DNA of 64,000 bases from Treponema sp. (GCA_016293495.1 JAEDED010000010.1:1-64000); one strand, 5' to 3'. Shown: positions 43,675-52,787, counted from the first letter of the stretch. The notes: generated by a model from the sequence alone, not told the origin. Numbers and translations are program-made.

Positions 43675-43694
43675 TATGTAACTCCTTTTTTATA

Positions 43695-43738
43695 AATTAC
43701 GAATTTTAACTGAACTACGTTTTTTTGAATTACGAATT
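43695..43738. repeat. Two 11-bp AATTACGAATT repeats before nhaC
   Basis: AATTACGAATT at 43695-43705 and 43728-43738, 33 bp apart, each with palindromic AATT/AATT ends around ACG. Their place 21 bp and 54 bp upstream of the nhaC start suggests an operator pair. Confidence 0.6.
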
Positions 43739-43794
43739 CAAATATTATAATTATTCTAAACCCAAACGGGCTAACACTCAAATTATTTTTAAAC

Positions 43795-43834
43795 AAAAAA
43801 AAGCCCCGTACCGATTTAATCAGTAACGGGACTT
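43795..43834 (-). terminator. Intrinsic terminator of pflB
   Basis: On the minus strand: AAGTCCCGTTAC / GTACGGGGCTT with one G-U pair and a small mismatch, followed by eight T. Confidence 0.85.
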
Positions 43835-43917
43835 CATTGCCTCGTTTAATGTACAAAACAATCTGCGTATCAGGCTTTCAGATTTTGAAAGCCTGAGCAA
43901 TTTTATTCAACCTCAGA

Positions 43918-46257
43918 TTAGAGAGAAGCGTGACAAGTACGAGCGATAACGTCGTCCTGCTGTTCCTTTGTAAGGTTGATGAAGCGTACAGCATAACCAG
44001 ATACGCGAACTGTGAAGTTAGCATATTCAGGTTTTTCTGGATGAGCCTGACAGTCTTTGAGTTTTTCAACTCCGAATACGTTTACGTTCAAGTGGTGTGA
44101 TCCCTGTGAGAAGTATCCGTCAAGAACGTTTACGAGGTTTACGATCTGTTCATCTTTGTCGTGTCCAAGTGCGCTTGGGTTGATTGTCTGTGTATTAGAA
44201 ATACCGTCCAAAGCGTAGTGGTAAGGAAGTTTAGCAACAGAGTTGAGAGATTTTACGAGACCTTTTGTTTCTGCACCGTAAGATGGGTTAGCACCTGGTG
44301 AGAATGGTTCTCCAGCTTTACGTCCGTCAGGAAGAGCACCAGTTGCTTTTCCGTATACAACGTTTGAAGTAATTGTAAGGATTGAAGTAGAAGGTTCTGC
44401 GTTGCGGTATGTTGGGTGCTTTTTGATCATTCCCATGAATGTCTTGAGCAACCATACAGCGATATCGTCAGCACGGTCATCATCCTGTCCGTAGCGTGGG
44501 AAGTCGCCTTCGATTTCGAAGTCTTTAACGAGTGTTACTGTGTCAGTAACTTTACCTGTCTTCTTGTCTACTACATCGTATTTTTCACGGATAACTTTTA
44601 CTTTTGCATATTTCATAGCAGAAAGTGAGTCAACTACGTGAGAGAATCCTGCGATACCTGTAGCGAATGTACGTTTAACGTCTGTATCTTCGAGAGCAAG
44701 CTCAGCAGCTTCGTAGTAGTATTTGTCGTGCATGTAGTGGATAGCGTTGAGTACGTTTACGTAAACATCAGCGAGCCATTCGAGCATTGCAAGGTATTTT
44801 TTTACTACGATGTCATAGTTAGAAGCATCGATTACATCGAACTCAATTGGTTCATAGTTTGGACCAATCTGGAGACCTTTCTTGAGGTGTTCGTCTTTAC
44901 CACCGTTGAATGCGTAAAGAAGAGCCTTAGCAAGGTTAGCGCGAGCTCCGAAGAACTGCATTTCTTTACCTGTCTGTGTAGCAGATACACAACAACAGAT
45001 AGAGTAGTCATCACCCCAGATAGGACGCATTACTTCGTCGTTTTCGTACTGAACTGATGATGTATCAATAGAGATCTTAGCACAGTATTTTCTGAATGAT
45101 TCTGGAAGTCTCTTTGAATAAAGGATTGTCATGTTAGGTTCTGGTGAAGGACCCATGTTTTCGAGTGTGTGGAGGAAGCGGAAGTCGTTCTTTGTTACCA
45201 TTGAACGTCCGTCAATTCCGAGACCACCAACTTCGAGTGTAGCCCAGATTGGGTCACCAGAGAAGAGCTGGTTGTAAGATTCGATACGAGCAAAGCGAAC
45301 CATACGGAATTTCATTACGATATGGTCTACGAGTTCCTGTGCTTCTTCTTCTGTGATTACGCCTGCTTTGAGGTCACGTTCGATGTAGATGTCGAGGAAT
45401 GTTGAAATACGACCAACTGACATAGCAGCACCGTTCTGTGTTTTGATAGCAGCGAGGTAACCGAAGTACAACCACTGGAATGCTTCACGGGCATTTTTAG
45501 CAGGACCTGAAATATCATAGCCGTACATAGCAGCCATTGCTTTGATACCCTTGAGGGCGTTGATCTGGTCTGTTACTTCTTCGCGGAGGCGGATTACATC
45601 GTTTGTCATTGTTCCGTCACCGATTTCGTTGAAGTCAGCCTGTTTGAATTTAATCAACTGGTCGATACCGTAGAGAGCTACACGGCGGTAGTCACCAACG
45701 ATACGTCCACGTCCATATGTATCAGGAAGTCCAGTTAAGATGTGTGCTGAACGAACAGCTCTGTGTTCTGGTGTGTAAACATCAAATACACCCTGGTTAT
45801 GTGTTTTGTGATATTCTGTAAAGATTTTTTTAAGTTCAGGATCAACTTCATAACCATACATTTCACATGACTGAACTGCCATGTTGATTCCACCATATGG
45901 CATGAATGCTCTCTTGAGAGGTTTGTCTGTCTGGAGACCAACAACTTTTTCGAGATTCTTTCCGTCAGGTCCGATATAACCTGGCTGGTGAGCTGTAAGA
46001 CCTGTTACAACATTTGTGTCCATGTCAAGAACACCAGTTCTCTTAACACCGTCTTTACCTACGCTTACCTTGTTATGTTCTTCCTTCTGAAGTCTCTGAA
46101 GTTCTTCGAACAATTTGTTAGTTGCAGCTGTTGGACCTGCAAGGAACTTTTCATCACCATCATATGGTGTGTAGTTATTCTGAATAAAGTCACGTACATT
46201 GACTTCTTCCTTCCACAAGCGGCCTTCAAAGCCGTTCCATTCTTCTTTCTGAATCAT
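43918..46257 (-). CDS. pflB: Pyruvate formate-lyase
   Basis: Glycyl-radical enzyme: pyruvate plus CoA to acetyl-CoA and formate, the key step of mixed-acid fermentation. The adjacent catalytic cysteines are in SICCCVSATQTGKE, and the radical glycine is Gly754 in VRVSGYAVRF near the C-terminus. 779 aa, the usual 750-780. GAGGT precedes the ATG. Monocistronic here with its own terminator. Its activator is the oppositely oriented pflA 1.9 kb away. The codon usage is more biased than in neighbours (frequent preferred codons), as in highly expressed genes. Confidence 0.97.
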   Translation of the reverse strand: MIQKEEWNGFEGRLWKEEVNVRDFIQNNYTPYDGDEKFLAGPTAATNKLFEELQRLQKEEHNKVSVGKDGVKRTGVLDMDTNVVTGLTAHQPGYIGPDGKNLEKVVGLQTDKPLKRAFMPYGGINMAVQSCEMYGYEVDPELKKIFTEYHKTHNQGVFDVYTPEHRAVRSAHILTGLPDTYGRGRIVGDYRRVALYGIDQLIKFKQADFNEIGDGTMTNDVIRLREEVTDQINALKGIKAMAAMYGYDISGPAKNAREAFQWLYFGYLAAIKTQNGAAMSVGRISTFLDIYIERDLKAGVITEEEAQELVDHIVMKFRMVRFARIESYNQLFSGDPIWATLEVGGLGIDGRSMVTKNDFRFLHTLENMGPSPEPNMTILYSKRLPESFRKYCAKISIDTSSVQYENDEVMRPIWGDDYSICCCVSATQTGKEMQFFGARANLAKALLYAFNGGKDEHLKKGLQIGPNYEPIEFDVIDASNYDIVVKKYLAMLEWLADVYVNVLNAIHYMHDKYYYEAAELALEDTDVKRTFATGIAGFSHVVDSLSAMKYAKVKVIREKYDVVDKKTGKVTDTVTLVKDFEIEGDFPRYGQDDDRADDIAVWLLKTFMGMIKKHPTYRNAEPSTSILTITSNVVYGKATGALPDGRKAGEPFSPGANPSYGAETKGLVKSLNSVAKLPYHYALDGISNTQTINPSALGHDKDEQIVNLVNVLDGYFSQGSHHLNVNVFGVEKLKDCQAHPEKPEYANFTVRVSGYAVRFINLTKEQQDDVIARTCHASL

Positions 46258-46352
46258 ATCTATACCTCATTGAAAAAGAATACTAAAGTTTGCCTATACT
46301 ATAAACCAAATATGGCTGAATGACAATAACAGAAAAATTGTTTACAAAAAAA

Positions 46353-46389
46353 CAGCGCAGAAACTCCAAAAAATCGAATTTCTGCGCTG
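46353..46389 (-). terminator. Intrinsic terminator of the DUF1015 gene
   Basis: On the minus strand CAGCGCAGAAA / TTTCTGCGCTG (11 bp), 15-nt loop, then TTTTTTG. It lies 5 bp past the stop. Confidence 0.88.
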
Positions 46390-46393
46390 ATTC

Positions 46394-47746
46394 CTAGTCA
46401 AACAGTTTTCTGCATTCAAGGTAGAATCTCTTTTCGTCAGCTTCTCCCATTGAGAATGACTTACGAGGAAGTGGTCCTCTTGAATTGATTGTTGCAAAGA
46501 AACTGTCTTTTGCTACAGGAGGAAGCAGGATTGATACAGTTTCCTCTTTTGCGCCAAGGCGGAATACTTCGTCAGTACCGTGAATATAGTCAATCTGTTC
46601 CTTGTCTGCGTTCTGGGCCTTCAAATATTCATCGATAACCGGCTGAATTCTTGCAACTGCCAGTTCTTTTACAGGAGTTTCAAGGAGCATGTACTTCTGA
46701 GAGCCGTTTTCTGTGTAAACAAAGCCGAAACTTGCATTTGAAGCCTTAACTTTGTCCGAAAGCTCCTGTTTTGAAGCGATTTCGGTTACGGAACCGCCAA
46801 GTTCAGCCTTGATGGCGTCGATAAGACCTGATGGTGCGATTTTGAAAAGAACACGGTGAATAGGTTCGAAAGTAAGACCAGTATCGAAAATATTTACGAT
46901 TTCGATCAGAGCGTAACGGGCATTGTGGTTTTCAAAACCCTGTGGAACTGTGACTGTTCCGTCTTCAAGCTTTTTACCGCCGTTGTTGAGCTTTACTTCA
47001 TCCCAGATTGCCTTTGCAGTTGCAAGGGAATGGTTTCCGTCACCGACAGCGAACATGAATACGTCGCCGTCAGCATCTGTATTCTTTGAAGCAATTTTTG
47101 ACATTGCGCCTTCAACTTTATCAAGAAGGTCGTCAGAACAAACAGGCCATCCTGTGATTGAACCTGAGTTCTGCATCAATTTTCCGTCATAGCATGGTTT
47201 TACACCGGAAGCTTTTACGGCGTCTCCAGTTCCTTCAACTAAAAGGCGGTCTGGGTCGTTTACTAAAAGCATGATGTGCGGACTTTCAATCGGAGCTCCG
47301 CGGCGGATTTCCATACGAGGTGGAATGCGTTCGAGAATTGTTGCTTCTGTTGCGCGGATTAAAGCTTTCGAGAAAGGCTTCCATTCATAAGTATCAAGAT
47401 CGATTGCTGCCATAAGACCGTGACGAACGCGTCCGTATGCTGTAGTTCTTTCTATATAAATGAATTCTTTCTTGGGATTTTCGAATACACCGTTAGAAAT
47501 GTATTCTGCCATTGTTTTCTTAACTTTTTCGATGCGTGCAGGTTTGTCTGCATCGTTAAGATAAACTTCAGGGAGGATGATATTAAGTGTGGAATTTTTA
47601 CCTTCCGCAGTTTTTTCAACATTCTTCCAGTAGTCTCTGTCCTGAGTGAACTGGTCGCAGGCTACAACTGACCAAGTTGCCGTTTCTATGTTTTTTGGTA
47701 GGAGAATCTCTGGAACCGAGATTCCGTATTTACTGAAATTTTTCAT
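46394..47746 (-). CDS. DUF1015 family protein, 450 aa
   Basis: Conserved cytoplasmic family of unknown reaction. Typical features: VVACDQFTQDRDYW (near residue 28), FIYIERTTAYGRVRHGLMAAIDLD (near 100), the ADGHHR-like signature here as VGDGNHSLATAKAIWDE (near 232), and ARYALIEIVNIFD (near 278). In other bacteria the family sits near amino-acid or serine pathways; no link is visible here. Its ATG lies 6 nt after TATACT without a Shine-Dalgarno. Divergent from rpoN, start codons 46 bp apart. Confidence 0.88.
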   Translation of the reverse strand: MKNFSKYGISVPEILLPKNIETATWSVVACDQFTQDRDYWKNVEKTAEGKNSTLNIILPEVYLNDADKPARIEKVKKTMAEYISNGVFENPKKEFIYIERTTAYGRVRHGLMAAIDLDTYEWKPFSKALIRATEATILERIPPRMEIRRGAPIESPHIMLLVNDPDRLLVEGTGDAVKASGVKPCYDGKLMQNSGSITGWPVCSDDLLDKVEGAMSKIASKNTDADGDVFMFAVGDGNHSLATAKAIWDEVKLNNGGKKLEDGTVTVPQGFENHNARYALIEIVNIFDTGLTFEPIHRVLFKIAPSGLIDAIKAELGGSVTEIASKQELSDKVKASNASFGFVYTENGSQKYMLLETPVKELAVARIQPVIDEYLKAQNADKEQIDYIHGTDEVFRLGAKEETVSILLPPVAKDSFFATINSRGPLPRKSFSMGEADEKRFYLECRKLFD

Positions 47747-47752
47747 AAGTTA

Positions 47753-47758
47753 AGTATA
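47753..47758 (-). promoter_or_regulatory. -10 box of the leaderless DUF1015 gene
   Basis: TATACT on the minus strand, 6 nt, ATG 47746. Confidence 0.6.
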
Positions 47759-47779
47759 TCGGTAAGCGTTTTTTTGTGC

Positions 47780-47785
47780 TATAGT
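47780..47785 (+). promoter_or_regulatory. -10 box of leaderless rpoN
   Basis: TATAGT with extended TGC upstream (47777-47779), 6 nt, ATG 47792. No Shine-Dalgarno. Confidence 0.68.
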
Positions 47786-47791
47786 TTAAAT

Positions 47792-49321
47792 ATGGCTCTG
47801 AATTTTTCTCAGACACAACGGATTTCTCAAAAACAGCTTCAGAAGCTCGGCCAGATGCAGATTCAGGCGCTCAAATACCTTTCAATGAATTCGCTTGATT
47901 TGAGAAAGGAAATTTACGACGAAGTAGAAAAAAATCCAGCCTTAGAAATTACAGACGATTCAATGGAGGAGTGGGATTATTCCTCTTCTGCACCGTCAGA
48001 CGAACTTAACGAATACACAAAACTTAAAACAGTATCTGCCACAAGCCAGGACAAGGCAAACGCATTTCAGGAAATACTAGAAAACAATCCGGACAATACA
48101 GAAACCTTAAGCGACCATCTCATGTTCCAGTTTAACATGCTGGAACTTTCAGAAAACCGTCATCGTCTCGGCGAAAAACTTATCTACAATCTTGATAAAA
48201 ACGGTTTTCATATTCTCGCGCCTGTATCGTTCTTAAATTTTGAAACAGACACAGAAGAAGATTTAAAGTCTGTGCTTTCGATTATCCAGAATCTTGAACC
48301 ATGTGGCTGCTGTTGTCAGAACATTGAAGAAAGCCTTTTGATTCAGGCGAGAAACAATTCCGGGGCTTCTCAAATTTCACTTTTTATTCTTGACGGTCAT
48401 CTTGATTTTCTCGATCCGCCTGTAAGTTCAAAGGTTCTAAAGAAGGTCAAAGATTTTGCAAAAGGTGAATGTGAAAAAGCCTTCAACACAGTTGATTATT
48501 CCTTCATCGATGAGATAGACGAAGAAGACATTCAGGATGCAATCAGTTTTATCCAGACTTTAAATCCGCATCCGGCCGGGGAATATTCGGCAAGCGACAA
48601 TTCTTTTGTTATACCTGACGTGCGTGTAGAAAAAACTTCTGACGGAAGTTTTACAGTTGTGAGTGAAAGGGGAATTATTCCCGAAGTAAAACTTTCTCCT
48701 GAATACACAGAAATGATGAACATGAATGGAATTTCAGAACAGCAAAAATCGAATCTTGAAAAACCACTGCAGGAAGCAAAAGCATTTATTGACAGCCTCA
48801 TTTACCGCGAAGATTCTGTATTCAATGCCGCTCTTGCAATCGTTCAGGCGCAGAAAGAATTTTTCGAAAAAGGTACGGGGCATTTAAATACCCTGAGGCA
48901 GAAAGATGTAGCCGAGCTTTTAGGCGTTCACGAAACTACAGTTTCAAGAATGGTAAACAGCAAATATCTTCAGTGCGAGTGGGGCTTGTTTCCCTTTAAA
49001 TATTTCTTCGTCGGAGGAATTGTGCAGAACGCGGCTGAGGTTTCTGAAAACAGAACAGAGATTTCAGAAAAGACACAAGGTTCTTCAGAAATTGAAAATG
49101 AAGACCAGAGTGTTAATGAAAAAAACAGTCCCGCAGAAATTTCAAAAGACAAAATTATTTTCGAAATAAAACAGATTCTTGATTCGCAGCCGCCTGAAGC
49201 AAAAAAACTTTCAGACCAGAAATTAAGCGATATGCTTTCTGAGCGTGGAATTAAAGTTGCACGCCGCACTATTGCAAAATACCGTTCTCAGATCGGCGTA
49301 AAATCAAGTTATGACAGGTAA
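47792..49321 (+). CDS. rpoN: RNA polymerase sigma-54 factor
   Basis: Sigma-54, needed for NtrC-type activator-driven promoters. Region I is the Gln/Leu-rich start (SQTQRISQKQLQKLGQMQIQ), core-binding middle, helix-turn-helix LLGVHETTVSRMVNSKYL (near 380) and C-terminal RpoN box ARRTIAKYR, which contacts the -24 element. 509 aa, normal-long because of a Glu/Ser-rich insert (about 425-450). The family start M-A-L-N-F-S-Q fits ATG 47792; an in-frame ATG six codons upstream lies before the promoter box. hpf follows, the common order in many bacteria. I saw no convincing -24/-12 promoter in this window. Confidence 0.95.
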   Translation: MALNFSQTQRISQKQLQKLGQMQIQALKYLSMNSLDLRKEIYDEVEKNPALEITDDSMEEWDYSSSAPSDELNEYTKLKTVSATSQDKANAFQEILENNPDNTETLSDHLMFQFNMLELSENRHRLGEKLIYNLDKNGFHILAPVSFLNFETDTEEDLKSVLSIIQNLEPCGCCCQNIEESLLIQARNNSGASQISLFILDGHLDFLDPPVSSKVLKKVKDFAKGECEKAFNTVDYSFIDEIDEEDIQDAISFIQTLNPHPAGEYSASDNSFVIPDVRVEKTSDGSFTVVSERGIIPEVKLSPEYTEMMNMNGISEQQKSNLEKPLQEAKAFIDSLIYREDSVFNAALAIVQAQKEFFEKGTGHLNTLRQKDVAELLGVHETTVSRMVNSKYLQCEWGLFPFKYFFVGGIVQNAAEVSENRTEISEKTQGSSEIENEDQSVNEKNSPAEISKDKIIFEIKQILDSQPPEAKKLSDQKLSDMLSERGIKVARRTIAKYRSQIGVKSSYDR

Positions 49322-49332
49322 AAAAATAAAAT

Positions 49333-49361
49333 TTGTCTTTTACCATTTTCGATGCTACTAT
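49333..49361 (+). promoter_or_regulatory. Promoter of hpf
   Basis: TTGTCT (49333-49338), 17-bp spacer, TACTAT (49356-49361) with extended TGC. Leader about 53 nt with AGAGG before ATG 49421, an ordinary leadered gene between rpoN and copA. Confidence 0.55.
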
Positions 49362-49420
49362 ATAAGTGTAGGTCGTAGGACTTGCAATCCCGCCGTCAGG
49401 CATTATAGAGAGGTATAATT

Positions 49421-49708
49421 ATGACAAAGACAATAACTGCAGTAGGATTCGACTTTGATGAAAAACAGTCAGAGATGATTGAAAAGAAACTTCAGCGCGT
49501 TTCATATGCAGAAGAACATATCGTAGATTTAATCGTTCGCGTAAAACACGAAAAAGAATACAGCTTTGATATCGTTGCAAACTTCCGCTGGGGAGTTCAG
49601 GCAAATGTAAAAGCTGAAGATTTTGATTTTGCAGCTGCATTGAACAAAGTAATGGATATTCTTGACCAGAAGATCAAAAAAGAAAAGGACAAAGTTCAGC
49701 AGCACTAA
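49421..49708 (+). CDS. hpf: Ribosome hibernation-promoting factor, short form
   Basis: HPF/RaiA family (sigma-54 modulation protein), 95 aa: binds the decoding centre of idle 30S/100S ribosomes in stationary phase. Pattern TAVGFDFDEKQSEMIEKKLQ, HIVDLIVRVKHEKE, and FDIVANFRWG with the helix DFDFAAALNKVMDILDQKIKKEK. The short length lacks the C-terminal dimerisation domain of long HPF, so it should need a partner for 100S formation. Just downstream of rpoN, a classic pairing. AGAGG precedes the ATG. Confidence 0.9.
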   Translation: MTKTITAVGFDFDEKQSEMIEKKLQRVSYAEEHIVDLIVRVKHEKEYSFDIVANFRWGVQANVKAEDFDFAAALNKVMDILDQKIKKEKDKVQQH

Positions 49709-49770
49709 TTATAAGTGACTGAATTGTTGAACAGCGCTTAATAAAAAGCCTGTTCTTAACTGTATAAAGT

Positions 49771-49796
49771 GTATCACATCTGTTGATGTGAGATAC
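49771..49796 (+). other. Second hairpin downstream of hpf
   Basis: GTATCACATC / GATGTGAGATAC with a TGTT loop and a 2-nt bulge. No T-run follows, so it is not a terminator by itself; the real one is 7 bp further on. Confidence 0.5.
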
Positions 49797-49802
49797 AAAT
49801 TA

Positions 49803-49846
49803 AAGTGTGCCACAATACTTTTTCGTATGGCACACTTTTTTTTTAT
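49803..49846 (+). terminator. Intrinsic terminator of hpf
   Basis: AAAGTGTGCCA / TGGCACACTTT with an inner AATAC/GTAT-type extension and TTTTT loop, followed by eight more T. Located between convergent hpf and copA. Confidence 0.88.
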
Positions 49847-49856
49847 CTCCGGTTAA

Positions 49857-50063
49857 TTAATCGAGCATTCCTTCGTATTCATAACCTGCATCTGTTACTG
49901 CAGCTTTAATTGCTGCTTCATCAACAGGTTTTGAAGTTGTGATTGTTACAAGGCTCTTTTCGTGATCACAAGATGCGCTTTCGATTCCATCGATTGCTTC
50001 AAGTGCTTTTTTTACATGTGCTTCACAGTGCTGGCACATCATTCCTTTAACGGTAATTTTCAT
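49857..50063 (-). CDS. copZ: Predicted CopZ-like copper chaperone from an internal start in copA
   Basis: Inside the copA frame, the sequence AAGGAG-AACACT-ATG precedes codon 794 with 6-nt spacing, and the product from there is a complete 68-aa HMA protein: MKITVKGMMCQHCEAHVKKA carries the metal-binding C-x2-C. It shares the copA stop. Such a domain normally is an independent copZ gene. I infer that a former copZ was fused in frame to copA but kept its ribosome site, so both products may be made. Read as an overlapping alternative product, not a separate locus. Confidence 0.6.
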   Translation of the reverse strand: MKITVKGMMCQHCEAHVKKALEAIDGIESASCDHEKSLVTITTSKPVDEAAIKAAVTDAGYEYEGMLD

Positions 50064-52442
50064 AGTGTTCTCCTTATTTTTGTTTGTATTATTTTTGAGT
50101 GAGGTTGTGTTTTCGAAAGCGGCTGAGTTTGTTGTTCTGTTTGATTTGTATGGTTTGACAAAGTTCAGCCTTAAGGCATTTGTTACAACACAGAAACTTG
50201 AAAGTCCCATTGCGGCAGCCCCGAATGCAGGATTTAATGTCCAGCCGAAGGCAGAAACATAACAGCCGGCTGCAAGAGGAATTCCTATAACGTTGTAGAA
50301 GAAGGCCCAGAACAGATTCTGGCGGATGTTGCGCAAAGTGCTTTTTGAAATTCTGATTGCATTGGCAACGTCCATAATGCTGTTTTTCATAAGTACAATG
50401 TCGGCTGCATCAAGGGCAACATCGGTACCGGCTCCGATTGCAATTCCAAGGTCAGCACAGGTTAAAGCCGGCGCATCGTTGATTCCGTCTCCGACCATTG
50501 TTACTTTTCCTTCTTTCATCAGGTCTTTTATGACAGAAGCTTTCTGGTCAGGTTTTACTTCCGCAATTATTGTGTCAGCAGAAATCTGTTCTCCGATTGC
50601 AAGCGCTGTAATTTCATTATCACCAGTGAGCATTACGACACGAAGTCCGAGTTCTTTTAATTTCGAAACTGCTTCTGCGGAATCTTCCTTTATTGTGTCT
50701 GCAACTGCGATGATTCCGAGAACTGTATTTTCTTCTGCAAATAGAACTGGCGTCTTTCCTTGAAATGATAGTTCATCAATTTTTTCTTCAATTGATTTTG
50801 AAAGAGATGCTCCGACAGAATTAATGTAATCTGAATTTCCACCATAAACTTTTTTACCGTTGATTTTTGCTTTAAGTCCATTTCCTGCAACTGTTTCATA
50901 ATCTGAAGTTTCGATTAACGGTATTGAATTTTGCTTTGAGTAAGAAGTGACCGCTTTTGAAATCGGATGTTCACTTTTTGCCTCAAGTGAATATGCAAAG
51001 GAAAGAAGTTTTTCTTTACTTATGCCCTCTGCTTCCAGCACATCGGTTACTTTCATAATGCCGGTTGTGACTGTTCCGGTTTTATCAAGCACAACAATAT
51101 TTGTACGGCCTGCCTGTTCAAGAGAAACTGCGGTCTTAAAAAGAATTCCTGACCTTGCACCGACTCCGCTTGCGACCATGATTGCAACCGGAGTCGCAAG
51201 TCCTAACGCACACGGACAGCTTATTACCAGCACTGATACAGAACGAGCAATTGCATAACCAAAACTTTCGCCTGCAATAAGCCAGGCTGCAAATGTTACA
51301 AGAGCAATTCCGATTACAGCAGGAACAAATACTCCCGAAACTTTGTCTGCCGTTTTTGCAATCGGTGCCTTTGTCGCCTGAGCATCGCTTACCATTTTTA
51401 TTATTTCAGAAAGTGTAGTGTCTTCGCCGACCCTTGTCGCCTGGCATATCAAATAACCTGAAGTGTTTATTGTTGCAGCAGAAACTTTATCTCCAGCTTT
51501 TTTTTCTACCGGAACACTTTCTCCTGTAAGCGCAGATTCATTTACTGCACTCTGACCTTCTGCAACAATTCCGTCAACAGGAATTTTTTCGCCCGGACGA
51601 ACTGCAAATCTGTCGCCAGGTTTTACTTCTTCTACAGGCACTGTTTTTTCTACGCCTTCGATGATGAGCACTGCAGTTTCTGGTGCAAGCTTCATCAGGG
51701 CTTTGAGTGCATTTGTCGTTTTGCCTTTTGATCTGGACTCGAGCATTTTTCCGAAAGTTATAAGAGTCAGAATCATTGCGCTTGATTCAAAATAAAACTG
51801 GTTCATGTAATTCATAACTGAAGCAGAGTTCTGTTCAAGAACTGCGCCTGTCATTGCAAAAAGTGCAAAGACGCTATATCCAAAAGAGGCTGTTGCGCCA
51901 AGTGCAATCAGCGAATCCATATTTGGAGCTCTGTGAATTATTCCTTTAAAGCCGCTTATAAAAAACTTCTGGTTTATAACCATTACGAGCGCAGAAAGCA
52001 AAAGTTCGTAAAGTCCCATGGCCACATGGTTGCTGTCTAAAAATTGCGGAAGCGGCCAGTTCCACATCATGTGTCCCATCGAAACATACATCAGAGGAAC
52101 AAGAATTATTATTGAGGCAAGGAATCTTTTTTTCATTGCCGTTGTTTCTTTGTCTTCAAGGGAATTTTCGAGTGACGCAGAGGCTGAGTTATTTTTGCTG
52201 ACTGCACTGTTTTTACTTTCGTCACTATTTTTAAGACCTGCACCTTTTTTTAGACTTGCACCATAGCCTGCTTTTTCAACTGCGTTTATGATGTCCTTCG
52301 AAGATGCAGTCCCTTCAACGCCCATTGAATTTGTAAGCAGACTTACTGCGCATCCTGTTACGCCTTCAACTGCATTTACTGCTTTTTCTACCCGTGCCTG
52401 ACAGGCAGTGCAGCTCATTCCCGTTACGTTGTACTGTTCCAT
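49857..52442 (-). CDS. copA: Copper-exporting P1B-type ATPase with N- and C-terminal metal-binding domains
   Basis: Pumps Cu+ out of the cytoplasm. N-terminal HMA domain with GMSCTAC, membrane helices, actuator TGES (ALTGESVPV), CPC in ISCPCALGLATP, phosphorylation loop DKTGTVTTG, SEHP and GDGINDAPAL are all intact. Uniquely, after the last helices (RLNFVKPYK) comes an Asn/Thr-rich linker and a second HMA domain (residues 794-861, GMMCQHC). That domain begins with Met794 behind an internal AGGAG, so it may also be made alone (see copZ). Starts 9 bp after csoR with AGGAA. 861 aa, longer than the usual 740-830. Confidence 0.95.
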   Translation of the reverse strand: MEQYNVTGMSCTACQARVEKAVNAVEGVTGCAVSLLTNSMGVEGTASSKDIINAVEKAGYGASLKKGAGLKNSDESKNSAVSKNNSASASLENSLEDKETTAMKKRFLASIIILVPLMYVSMGHMMWNWPLPQFLDSNHVAMGLYELLLSALVMVINQKFFISGFKGIIHRAPNMDSLIALGATASFGYSVFALFAMTGAVLEQNSASVMNYMNQFYFESSAMILTLITFGKMLESRSKGKTTNALKALMKLAPETAVLIIEGVEKTVPVEEVKPGDRFAVRPGEKIPVDGIVAEGQSAVNESALTGESVPVEKKAGDKVSAATINTSGYLICQATRVGEDTTLSEIIKMVSDAQATKAPIAKTADKVSGVFVPAVIGIALVTFAAWLIAGESFGYAIARSVSVLVISCPCALGLATPVAIMVASGVGARSGILFKTAVSLEQAGRTNIVVLDKTGTVTTGIMKVTDVLEAEGISKEKLLSFAYSLEAKSEHPISKAVTSYSKQNSIPLIETSDYETVAGNGLKAKINGKKVYGGNSDYINSVGASLSKSIEEKIDELSFQGKTPVLFAEENTVLGIIAVADTIKEDSAEAVSKLKELGLRVVMLTGDNEITALAIGEQISADTIIAEVKPDQKASVIKDLMKEGKVTMVGDGINDAPALTCADLGIAIGAGTDVALDAADIVLMKNSIMDVANAIRISKSTLRNIRQNLFWAFFYNVIGIPLAAGCYVSAFGWTLNPAFGAAAMGLSSFCVVTNALRLNFVKPYKSNRTTNSAAFENTTSLKNNTNKNKENTMKITVKGMMCQHCEAHVKKALEAIDGIESASCDHEKSLVTITTSKPVDEAAIKAAVTDAGYEYEGMLD

Positions 52443-52451
52443 TAATAATTC

Positions 52452-52787
52452 CTATTTCATAAGTTTCTGAAGTGAAGCTGTAAGTTCATCGATTACTTCA
52501 TCGTTACCGGCTCGGATATTTTCTGCAACGCAGGTTTTTATGTGATTAGAAAGAAGGACTTTGTTAAAACTGTTTAAGGCAGATGTTACTGCAGAAACCT
52601 GTGTCAGAATATCAATGCAGTAGGCGTTGTTTTCAAGCATTCCTTCTACTCCGCGAACCTGACCTTCAATTCTTTTTAATCTGTTCATAAGGTCTTTGTA
52701 TTCTGCATCTGATCTTTCTTTGTGCTTACCTGAACAGAACGGGCAGCCTTCGCGTTCTTCTGTGGTTTTTGAGGTATCTTGTAGCAT
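52452..52787 (-). CDS. csoR: CsoR-family copper-sensing repressor
   Basis: Copper(I)-responsive repressor that leaves DNA when Cu+ binds. The Cu ligands Cys-His-Cys are present: Cys in NNAYCIDIL and the H-x3-C in NHIKTC. An N-terminal GCPFCSGKH adds another Cys pair and a His, seen in some homologues. 111 aa from ATG 52787, which follows AGGAG. A longer reading to 52865 would run through its own operator. First gene of the csoR-copA operon, 9 bp before copA. Confidence 0.93.
   Translation of the reverse strand: MLQDTSKTTEEREGCPFCSGKHKERSDAEYKDLMNRLKRIEGQVRGVEGMLENNAYCIDILTQVSAVTSALNSFNKVLLSNHIKTCVAENIRAGNDEVIDELTASLQKLMK

Noticed and set aside
44416..45057. Open frames opposite pflB
   Set aside because: Antisense shadows of a highly biased gene; Cys/Val/Phe-rich products with no domain.
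49803..49846. TGGCAC near 49830 as a sigma-54 promoter
   Set aside because: No GC at the -12 position; the sequence is the right arm of a terminator. By eye I found no convincing -24/-12 site in the window.
49857..52442. Frameshift or pseudogene at the copA/copZ junction
   Set aside because: The frame is continuous and all motifs are intact; the fusion is real in this sequence.
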